64,000 bases of DNA from Octadecabacter sp. SW4 (GTDB lineage: Bacteria > Pseudomonadota > Alphaproteobacteria > Rhodobacterales > Rhodobacteraceae), in assembly GCF_008065155.1 (NCBI RefSeq), contig NZ_CP042819.1, forward strand, positions 496,001 to 560,000, in the 5' to 3' direction. A program made the translations under genes and the position numbers. Below are positions 50,612 to 57,274 of the stretch, one piece after another. The notes beneath the pieces were generated by a model. The model did not search any database and was not told where the DNA came from. It saw only the letters and a program-made list of their open reading frames with translations. Each line of letters starts with the position of its first letter. Position 1 is the stretch's first letter.

Positions 50612-50751
50612 TGAAGGCCAGTCTGATGCAAGAGAACCCGTCCGGCGGCAACGCCGGACAGCGCCCGACCGCCCCCATGGGCGGGCGCTTCTCGCCCACC
50701 CGCGGACGGGCGCTGTCCTTGGTGCAAATGGTGCGGGCGGAAACTCAATGA
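50611..50751 (+). CDS. Candidate 46-residue small protein, coupled at both ends
   Basis: The ATG overlaps the coiled-coil gene stop (TGATG) and the stop overlaps the ATG of the next gene (ATGA). The product is basic and Gly/Pro-rich (NPSGGNAGQRPTAP, MGGRFSPTRGRALSLVQMV). Coupling at both ends is typical of real operonic genes, but the stretch also forms strong alternative hairpins, so it could instead be structured non-coding leader. No family recognised. Confidence 0.4.
   Translation: MKASLMQENPSGGNAGQRPTAPMGGRFSPTRGRALSLVQMVRAETQ
50640..50718 (+). other. Competing RNA stems between coiled-coil and small membrane protein genes
   Basis: Stem 1: GTCCGGCG (50640-50647), GCAA loop, CGCCGGAC (50652-50659). 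Stem 2: GGACAGCGCCCG (50656-50667) pairs exactly over 12 bases with CGGGCGCTGTCC (50707-50718). The two share 50656-50659 and exclude each other, the pattern of an attenuator. A further AGCGCCC/GGGCGCT stem is possible in between. Confidence 0.4.
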
Positions 50752-51068
50752 AACTGAGCCAACAGAGAAAAATTACCTATTCCGTTGGATTCGGAGCATT
50801 GGCTGTTGGGGTTACATGCCTTTCAATTCATAGATCGTTATCTGTAGATGATGCTACGCTTTATTCCATTCTTGCGGTTCTTAGCCTGTTTGTTGCCTTG
50901 AACCTGATTGTCGGTGCGGGGGTATTTCGCGAAGCCCATAGGTGGTTTTTTGCAGACGCTCTAGGCAACAAATCCATAGCTCGGAGAATGATTAACAATC
51001 CTGTCACTGGTGGCTTCTGGCGCTGGTGGCTACGTGTTGATGACGTCGGAAATCTGCTACATGACTGA
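50748..51068 (+). CDS. Small two-helix membrane protein of atypical base composition
   Basis: 106 residues with two transmembrane segments (YSVGFGALAVGVTCLSI and ILAVLSLFVALNLIVGAGVF) and a cytoplasmic end containing GGFWRWWLRVDDVGNLLHD. Codon use is AT-rich compared with its neighbours (many ATT, GTT, TTA, ATA third positions), so it may be a recent arrival in the block. It is followed by two REP-like hairpins, and the bases ATGACTGACACCC that include its stop recur exactly at the start of the next gene. No family recognised. Confidence 0.6.
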   Translation: MKLSQQRKITYSVGFGALAVGVTCLSIHRSLSVDDATLYSILAVLSLFVALNLIVGAGVFREAHRWFFADALGNKSIARRMINNPVTGGFWRWWLRVDDVGNLLHD

Positions 51069-51084
51069 CACCCGCAACCTTCAC

Positions 51085-51164
51085 GTCCCGCACTTGATGC
51101 GGGACCTCTGTGCCGACGAGCGTTGGGCATCGTTGAGGGTGAGGCCCCGGATCAGGTCCGGGGC
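51085..51164. repeat. Pair of REP-like hairpins
   Basis: GTCCCGCA (51085-51092), CTTGA loop, TGCGGGAC (51098-51105); and GCCCCGGA (51144-51151), TCAGG loop, TCCGGGGC (51157-51164). Perfect stems of eight base pairs each. Near-identical hairpin words are common intergenic repeats in alphaproteobacteria. The pair lies in the 110-base gap between the small membrane gene and the 51179 gene, flanked by the 13-base direct repeat at 51061 and 51179. Confidence 0.7.
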
Positions 51165-51178
51165 GTTGGGTATGGCGC

Positions 51179-52297
51179 ATGACTGACACCCCCCTCGATC
51201 ATTTCCAGCTGGAAGATACCCGCGTCACGCGGCGCTATTTTGGCAAGTTTGAAAAGATCACCGGTCATTTGGGCCGTGTCGCCGCCGCGATGGAGGCTGA
51301 ACGCCGCCTGACCCGCGCCGAGGTGGAGGTCATGGCGCGCTATCTGGTGGGGCTGACGCTGACGTTCCGCGCGCTGGCGCATAAATACCATTTCAGTGGC
51401 CGTTTCGCCCATGCGGGCAAGCTGACATTTGATCGTGTGGAAAGCGGCTTTCCCGTCTTTGCCGAACTGCTGACGATGGCCAATGACGCGCTTCAGGCCG
51501 AACGCCACCTGCGCGAAATGCGCAGCGAGGAGGCGCTCAAGGACGAAATGATCCGCGCGATCCTGCACGACCTGGAGATTCCCACCAAGTTGCAATACGC
51601 CCTGTCCCAGCGGCTGTATTATCAGGAATTGCGCCGTGGCGGGCTGTTCTGGGCGCAAAACGATCCCGTTGCCGTCTGGCAGGGAAACCCCAGCGAAATG
51701 CGCCGGAATTTCCTGATCCACTGGGCGGTTTACGACAGCCAGACCAACCTGCCGACGATCTATCTGATGGAGGTCGAGGACACCGGCAAAGTTGGCCTGC
51801 CCAAAGACGAACGCCGCTGGCCCGAGGCCCAGGCCCACCTGATGGCGCAGAGCCTTGGCGGGCTGAAACTGCTGACCATCGCGCGGGGTTTCGATCAGGA
51901 TTTCGACGATCTGCACCCCAAACGCCTGCGCCGGTTCCACATCGGCCCGATGTATTCCAACGCCTTTACTCGTCAGGCCGGTCCCCTGCGCGAAGTGCTT
52001 GAGGCTGCCCGCGCGCCGGTGGGCGAAGACTGGGCGCTGGTCTGGACCGAAGAAGAACTGGCATCCGCCGACACGGTGCGCGAAAAATCCGGCTGGTTCG
52101 GCACCGTGCAGCGCGAGGTTTTCGCGCTCGACCCATTCGCGGGCCAAGGCGCGGAAACCGGCGCCACCCGCATGGAACGCAGCATCATCCTGCCCCAACG
52201 TCCGTATCAGGCGCTGGAAGAACGCAAACCGCCCGGGTTCTCGGATGTGCGCAAATTTGTCGTCAGCCCCAACGGGCGTGTGCTGAGCTATCGGTGA
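51179..52297 (+). CDS. Unknown soluble protein of the 49535-57271 block
   Basis: 372 residues, no membrane segment. The first half is helical (RAEVEVMARYLVGLTLTFRALAHKY, AELLTMANDALQAERHLREM), and the second half is mixed with RNFLIHWAVYDSQTNLPTIYLMEVEDTG and the ending RKFVVSPNGRVLSYR. I recognise no domain. It starts with TGACTGACACCCC, as does the segment ending the previous gene. It lies between the small membrane protein and the AAA ATPase, all on the same strand. Confidence 0.7.
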   Translation: MTDTPLDHFQLEDTRVTRRYFGKFEKITGHLGRVAAAMEAERRLTRAEVEVMARYLVGLTLTFRALAHKYHFSGRFAHAGKLTFDRVESGFPVFAELLTMANDALQAERHLREMRSEEALKDEMIRAILHDLEIPTKLQYALSQRLYYQELRRGGLFWAQNDPVAVWQGNPSEMRRNFLIHWAVYDSQTNLPTIYLMEVEDTGKVGLPKDERRWPEAQAHLMAQSLGGLKLLTIARGFDQDFDDLHPKRLRRFHIGPMYSNAFTRQAGPLREVLEAARAPVGEDWALVWTEEELASADTVREKSGWFGTVQREVFALDPFAGQGAETGATRMERSIILPQRPYQALEERKPPGFSDVRKFVVSPNGRVLSYR

Positions 52298-52303
52298 GGG
52301 CGG

Positions 52304-52332
52304 GATTTTGAGTTGTAATTGCCAAGATGAAG
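52304..52332 (+). repeat. Dispersed intergenic element, copy D
   Basis: GATTTTGAGTTGTAATTGCC followed by AAGATGAAG, between the 51179 gene and the AAA ATPase gene, in the same direction as both. It lacks the GC hairpin seen before copies A and C. Confidence 0.75.
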
Positions 52333-52354
52333 TTGAAGCGGAGGCGCGAACCAC

Positions 52355-54289
52355 ATGAGCCAGACAAGTGATCAGATGGAGTTGCGCGAAGAGGATGTGG
52401 TCAAGCACTATGCCGCTGCATTGAGGATGCTTGACGGGTTTGACCACGCGCCGCGCATCGCCGATGCCAGGGAGAACCCTGTCGCGGAGAAGTCCAGCGG
52501 CGTTGGCACGCGGCGGCGCTTTCGCAGCACCACGCCGGGGCTGGTCACCAAGCGCACCGCCCGCACCGAAGGCGTTCAGTTGATCGCACGGGTTGAAAGT
52601 GCGGATCAGGGCGATGGATTGTGCTCGCCGGTACAGGCGTCAGTGTTGCAGGGGCTGCGCCGTGCCTTGGCCATCGCGCTGGCCGTGGCCGAGCAATATG
52701 GGGATCGCACGGGGTTGGCTGATCTGAAGCGGGCCAACCTTGAGGGCAGCTTGCCCAGCGGCAAAAAGGCCGAGTTTTCCGAGATGCTGAGTGCGGAGGC
52801 GTTGATCTCGCTTTATGTGTTTGGATCCGCCACGGCGTTCCTTTTGGCCAGTCACGCGACCGAAGACACCGTCGAAGTGGGCGAGGTCGAGGAAGTGCTG
52901 ACCGACAATGGCCAATTGGCCCTGCACGGCGTCTTGTGGGAGTTGGATCAGGACATCGGATCGTTTGCGACAAGTGAGAGCAAGCTGGTCGCCACCGTTT
53001 TGGCATTTGCCGAGTCGCTGATGGCCAAGGTCGCGGCCCGCGCCAGCACTGCGCCGCGCCTGGAACCGTTCACCGCCGCGTCCTGGCGGGTCGAGGCGGA
53101 GGGGTTCACCGTTGACGGCTTCAGCCCCGCGCACGCGGCGAAATCGTCCAAACTGACCATGACTTTCAAGAAACCCAACGAGGTCGTCGGGAACCATATC
53201 GCCAAATATCAGGCCATGAAACTGGCCAAGATGATCATGGCCTATGATTTCGAGCGCAAGCTGAACCCCTTTGCCGAGTTGGGCGGGTTCATCTTTACCT
53301 TTATGGGCGATGGCAAGCCAGGAACGGGGAAAACCACCCTGATCCAGATGATGGCGGGGCTGATCAATGACTACTGTCAGGTGGCGGGATATCCGTTTCG
53401 CTATCAGAACCTCAGCACTGATAATATCGACAGCTATCAGGGCAAGTCGGGCCAGAACGCCAAGGCGTTTATCAATAATATCATTGATCCCAATGTTATC
53501 GGTTTTGGCACCATTGACGATATTGACCAACTGGCAGGGAAGCGCGGCGACAGACAATCGAGTGCAGGTCAGTTGGAAATCACGGCCGTCTTGATGGAGA
53601 GTTTCGCAGGCGCCAATACGGTTGTGCGGGGCAATTGCACCTTCGGCATGTTTTCGAACTACCCCGAGAATGTTGACGACGCGCTGCGTCAGCGGGCAGG
53701 TGCGCGTTTTCTGGTGGACGGGCCGATCACCCGGGATGATTACATCGATATCCTGTATCTGCTGATGGGCAAGAACCACGATATTCCGGTGGGCAATCAC
53801 GAGGTCTTCAGCGCGCAAGAGATCAAGAAGGCCGTCACCGCCAGTTTCGAAAGCCATGCGCGCCCGCACGAAGAAGGGCTTGAGCGCGTGTTTGATCGTG
53901 TGAACAAGGACATCGGCAAATTGGATACAATTGCCAAGCTCGGCACCTATCTCAAAGGCATTCAAGAGGCGGATGAGCGGTTTACCGGTCGTGCGATCAA
54001 GAACATCACCGATGCGGTGAAGGTCCGCGCGATGGATTTCGAATTGCCCGATGAGTGGATGGAAAACCCCGATCTGTTCCTGTTCAAGGACTACGACACC
54101 AAAAAGGCGATGATCGACGACATGCGCCAGCCGATCACCGTGGAAATGGTCATCCAGGAAATCAACCGCTACGCCGATAGCGAGTTCCGCTATGCTGACA
54201 AATCCGACGAGGTTGCGATCGAGACCATGATCCGCGACTTTGGTCGACAGGAAGAGGCCAAGCGGCGGTATCTGGAGGGTAAAGGGTGA
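52355..54289 (+). CDS. AAA-family ATPase of the 49535-57271 block
   Basis: 644 residues. An N-terminal region of about 300 residues without recognisable domain is followed by an ATPase core: Walker A in FMGDGKPGTGKTTLIQM, Walker B in VIGFGTIDDIDQLAG, and a second-region motif with arginine-finger candidates in VDDALRQRAGARFLVDG. A helical C-terminal lid contains AIKNITDAVKVRAMDF. The preceding insertion GNHIAKYQAMKLAKMIMAYDF and the RSSAGQLEITAVLMES segment are unlike common AAA subfamilies. It is the motor candidate of the block. It overlaps the following small membrane gene by four bases. Confidence 0.85.
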   Translation: MSQTSDQMELREEDVVKHYAAALRMLDGFDHAPRIADARENPVAEKSSGVGTRRRFRSTTPGLVTKRTARTEGVQLIARVESADQGDGLCSPVQASVLQGLRRALAIALAVAEQYGDRTGLADLKRANLEGSLPSGKKAEFSEMLSAEALISLYVFGSATAFLLASHATEDTVEVGEVEEVLTDNGQLALHGVLWELDQDIGSFATSESKLVATVLAFAESLMAKVAARASTAPRLEPFTAASWRVEAEGFTVDGFSPAHAAKSSKLTMTFKKPNEVVGNHIAKYQAMKLAKMIMAYDFERKLNPFAELGGFIFTFMGDGKPGTGKTTLIQMMAGLINDYCQVAGYPFRYQNLSTDNIDSYQGKSGQNAKAFINNIIDPNVIGFGTIDDIDQLAGKRGDRQSSAGQLEITAVLMESFAGANTVVRGNCTFGMFSNYPENVDDALRQRAGARFLVDGPITRDDYIDILYLLMGKNHDIPVGNHEVFSAQEIKKAVTASFESHARPHEEGLERVFDRVNKDIGKLDTIAKLGTYLKGIQEADERFTGRAIKNITDAVKVRAMDFELPDEWMENPDLFLFKDYDTKKAMIDDMRQPITVEMVIQEINRYADSEFRYADKSDEVAIETMIRDFGRQEEAKRRYLEGKG

Positions 54290-54591
54290 GTGCAGCGTTT
54301 CTCATGATGGTGTCGACGGTGGTGGCCGGGGTGATCATCGTGATCATCGTGCCGCTGCTTTGGGCGCGCGTGGGGGGTGTCGCGGGATTTGCGCTTGGGA
54401 TCATCGCGATTCCGGCGGTCTGGTTCGGGGTCTTGTATCTGGCCATGAAACTTGCCCAACCGATTTGGGGCGATACGGCCGATCTGAAAGTCCTGCCCGA
54501 TCAATCGCAGCTTGAGGCTTCGGGCGTGTTGGGCGTCTTTGTCCTGATCGCGGCGATCATCAGCGCTGTCATGCGCAGGGGGGGCAAATGA
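54286..54591 (+). CDS. Small three-helix membrane protein (GTG start)
   Basis: 101 residues with segments AAFLMMVSTVVAGVIIVIIVPLLW, VAGFALGIIAIPAVWFGVLYL and GVLGVFVLIAAIISAVM. It starts with GTG overlapping the ATPase stop (GTGA) and ends by overlapping the next gene (ATGA). The ADLKVLPDQSQLEAS loop between helices two and three is polar. Tight coupling places it in the same complex or pathway as the ATPase. Confidence 0.8.
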   Translation: MSAAFLMMVSTVVAGVIIVIIVPLLWARVGGVAGFALGIIAIPAVWFGVLYLAMKLAQPIWGDTADLKVLPDQSQLEASGVLGVFVLIAAIISAVMRRGGK

Positions 54592-54941
54592 ACGATCTGT
54601 TTACATCGGGCCAATTGGCCATCGTTCTGCCGGCCCTGACGCTGGCGCTGATTGGCTGGCTGGTCCCGAAACTTTTGGCGATGGCATTCCCCGAAGGGGT
54701 CAGGCCGCTGTTATTACTTTCTTTTTGTGCCACGCTGATCATGTTTGGCATTGGTGTGCTGTTCTTTCTGGCGCTGTATCTTTGGCAGGGCGTGAGCCTT
54801 GCAACCCTGTCAGAGGCCGGCGCCGCATCGGTCATGTTCCACTTCTTGCGGCTGGGGGCGATATCGGCACTGCTATGGGCACCGATCATGATCTTGTCGA
54901 TTGCAGGTTTGCCGAAACATTGGGTCAAGAAGACATGGTAG
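54588..54941 (+). CDS. Small three-helix membrane protein
   Basis: 117 residues with three hydrophobic segments (AIVLPALTLALIGWLVPKLLAM, LLLLSFCATLIMFGIGVLFFLALYLW and ISALLWAPIMILSIAGL). The C-terminus KHWVKKTW is basic and probably cytoplasmic. It overlaps the previous gene by four bases and precedes the large soluble protein at 54961 by 19 bases. No family recognised. Confidence 0.8.
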   Translation: MNDLFTSGQLAIVLPALTLALIGWLVPKLLAMAFPEGVRPLLLLSFCATLIMFGIGVLFFLALYLWQGVSLATLSEAGAASVMFHFLRLGAISALLWAPIMILSIAGLPKHWVKKTW

Positions 54942-54960
54942 TGTTCCCAAGGTGTTTCCA

Positions 54961-56313
54961 ATGAAGCGGCTGATCGAAAAGGGGTTGATGTTCGGCAACC
55001 TGATCCGCGTAGACAGCCCCGTGTTGGTGGATCGGTATAACCGCGCGCTAAAGCACCTGACGGGCAAGACCACCGAACTAGAGGATTTTCACGTTGATAT
55101 ATCCGGTTATTCGCCCGAGATCGGCGACGAATTGGATGATACGCTTTATCTCAACCACGACGGCGTAAACCGGCAGTTTATCCTGCTGACCACCGAACAG
55201 AAAACCGCGCCGCTGCTGAACGTGCAGTTTTCCACCTCGCGCGGGATATTGCGCCAGTTCATTGCACAGAACGAGGCGGAATTGTTTGCCTTGACGGCGC
55301 GCGATGCTGTCGCGGGCGAATTGGTTAATTCGGTGTTCGTCGCGGACACTGCCGCGCGTCTGTTCGATATCCGTCAGATCACCGTCGAGGCGGATACCAC
55401 CGAAGGCACGGTGGCCACAGCCGCCAAGCTGGGCAAGATGATTGACCAGTTCAAATCCGAACCCGATGCATGGTTCGATGATGTGCTGATCGCCGAGATG
55501 ATAGGACTGGCCAAAAAGACCGGCGACGTGGTGCGCAACCCCGTCAAGCTGCGCCAGATGGTGTTCCAGCAAGACAACTTTTGGACTGCCAGGTTCGGCG
55601 GTATTTATGTGTTTCGCGGGGTCGAACACCCGGCGGCGATCGCGGCGGGTAACAAGGGCAGCTTGGGTGATTTGCCGGTGCCCTATGTTTTTGATCTGAC
55701 GGAAACATCGGCGATCGCCAAGTTCCTGCAACTGAATGATCTGGTTGAACCGATCATCAAGGCGCGCGGGATCGACGCGGCGGCGATCCTGCATCAAAAG
55801 ATGGATTTTGTCGTGGCCGAGGTGGCCAGCAAGATGGGCGAAGACCTGTCAGGCGCCACCCGGCGCGACCTGCGCAATCTGGGGCGGCGCTATGCCTCGA
55901 ACCTGCCCGAGGAATGGCAGGGGCTGGCCGCACTTGTGCGCTGGGCCGATGAAGGCGGCGACTGGCCGCATATCACCTCAGAGCACCCCGCCTACTTCTA
56001 TACCCTGCGGGCCAGGGACCACCCGGATGCGGACCTGATCAACATGCTGTTGGCCCAGCTCACTCCGCTGGATATTCGCCAGCTTTTCATCTGCCACAAG
56101 GAAGCGTTCTATGCGACCTACGCGACGTGGCCCGACGAGAAAAAGGAATACGTCGCCGACTTTTTGCACCGCGAATATCAGGTCGATAAGGCCGGCACAC
56201 GCAGGGCGCTGTTCGGTCACGAAGCCCCGATGGCCGAACCACAGGTCGTGCCGCCGCCAATTCCTGATATAATCGCACAAGTCGGCCCCTGGGGCGCGGT
56301 GAGGAGAAAATAA
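54961..56313 (+). CDS. Large soluble protein, DUF6638-type, of the 49535-57271 block
   Basis: 450 residues. No signal or membrane segment. Family phrases I associate (from memory) with DUF6638: KRLIEKGLMFGNLIRVDSPVLVDRYNRALKHLTGKTT at the start (part only), YSPEIGDELDD, FILLTTEQKTAPLLNVQFSTSRGILRQFI, and VMHxF-like end regions absent. The ending is Pro-rich (VVPPPIPDIIAQVGPWGA). The start at 54961 was chosen because the longer frame reads through the previous gene. It directly abuts the 56314 gene (stop then ATG). Confidence 0.75.
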   Translation: MKRLIEKGLMFGNLIRVDSPVLVDRYNRALKHLTGKTTELEDFHVDISGYSPEIGDELDDTLYLNHDGVNRQFILLTTEQKTAPLLNVQFSTSRGILRQFIAQNEAELFALTARDAVAGELVNSVFVADTAARLFDIRQITVEADTTEGTVATAAKLGKMIDQFKSEPDAWFDDVLIAEMIGLAKKTGDVVRNPVKLRQMVFQQDNFWTARFGGIYVFRGVEHPAAIAAGNKGSLGDLPVPYVFDLTETSAIAKFLQLNDLVEPIIKARGIDAAAILHQKMDFVVAEVASKMGEDLSGATRRDLRNLGRRYASNLPEEWQGLAALVRWADEGGDWPHITSEHPAYFYTLRARDHPDADLINMLLAQLTPLDIRQLFICHKEAFYATYATWPDEKKEYVADFLHREYQVDKAGTRRALFGHEAPMAEPQVVPPPIPDIIAQVGPWGAVRRK

Positions 56314-56583
56314 ATGGCACTCGTGCGATTGATCGTGTTCGGCTTTCTTGGATTAAGCGTGGTGTATATCTGCATCTCGCTGTATTCGCGCTCCGTCCGG
56401 CGCGAAAAGCTGGAAGGCTGGTGGGCCGAAGATCATCCCGACGATCTGGATTCATCCGAACGTACCGCCTATATCGAAAAGGGCATGGCCAAATACGAAA
56501 GCGGGTTCCGCAAAAAGTTGATCGTGCTGGTATATGTGATACCCACGGTGATCGTCGGCACGATCCTTTATTTCGTCAACTGA
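56314..56583 (+). CDS. Small two-helix membrane protein
   Basis: 89 residues with two transmembrane segments (VRLIVFGFLGLSVVYICISLY and KLIVLVYVIPTVIVGTILYFV). The polar loop between them (RREKLEGWWAEDHPDDLDSSE) is acidic and about 35 residues long, and both ends are short. Its ATG touches the stop of the preceding gene, and the next gene begins 13 bases later. No family recognised. Confidence 0.8.
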   Translation: MALVRLIVFGFLGLSVVYICISLYSRSVRREKLEGWWAEDHPDDLDSSERTAYIEKGMAKYESGFRKKLIVLVYVIPTVIVGTILYFVN

Positions 56584-56596
56584 AAGGCGCCCAATC

Positions 56597-57271
56597 ATGC
56601 GCAATTTTCGTCGTATCTTCCGCATCACCGTTTTCGTGGCTTTCGGGCTTTTGCTACATTACGCCTTACCGCAAAAGGACGTGGCGCGCATTACCGGTAC
56701 CGATACGATCCGGCAGGATTTCAGCAGTTTCAACCGCTGGTTCTTTGCGCAGGCCGATAGTGGCAACGTCGACGGCGTGAACCGTGATGTGTTGTTCATC
56801 ACCGCGCAGCGCAAACAGACCTATCTGTTCGGACTGATCCGCGGCGGTGATGATGTGATGGTCTATCGCAACGAAGATACCGGCTGGATCTGGCCGCCCT
56901 ATTTCAAGTTCGACACCCGCGATCTTCAGGGCGAGGCGCAGGATTTGGTTTCAACCGCCGAAGACCCGAAATGGGTGACGATCACGCACTATGGCTGGCG
57001 CAACCGCTTCTTTACGATCTTCCCCAACGCCATTGCGATCAAACAGATCGACGGGCCGGATTATCGCCCGGTCCCGTGGTTCAATATCGTGTTCTTCATT
57101 GCCCTGATCATCGGCATCCTGTTCATCCGCGCCATGTGGATGCAGTTTCGTGAGCGCACGCTTGACCCGATTGCCGACAAGGCAGGTGACCGGCTTGATC
57201 ACGTCAACGCTGATCTGGCCGAACGGCGGGGGCGCATCCGCCGTTGGCTTGATAGCTGGAAAAGCAAATAG
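56597..57271 (+). CDS. DUF1523 family membrane protein
   Basis: 224 residues. An N-terminal helix (VFVAFGLLLHYALP) and a second helix (FNIVFFIALIIGILFIRAMWM) flank a domain with DVLFITAQRKQTYLFGL, VYRNEDTGWIWPPYFKFDT, and THYGWRNRFFTIFPNAIAI. These match DUF1523, a family of unknown function in proteobacteria. The C-terminal basic helix (RRGRIRRWLDSWKSK) is cytoplasmic. It ends the block, three bases from the convergent aldehyde dehydrogenase stop. Confidence 0.85.
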   Translation: MRNFRRIFRITVFVAFGLLLHYALPQKDVARITGTDTIRQDFSSFNRWFFAQADSGNVDGVNRDVLFITAQRKQTYLFGLIRGGDDVMVYRNEDTGWIWPPYFKFDTRDLQGEAQDLVSTAEDPKWVTITHYGWRNRFFTIFPNAIAIKQIDGPDYRPVPWFNIVFFIALIIGILFIRAMWMQFRERTLDPIADKAGDRLDHVNADLAERRGRIRRWLDSWKSK

Positions 57272-57274
57272 CGC

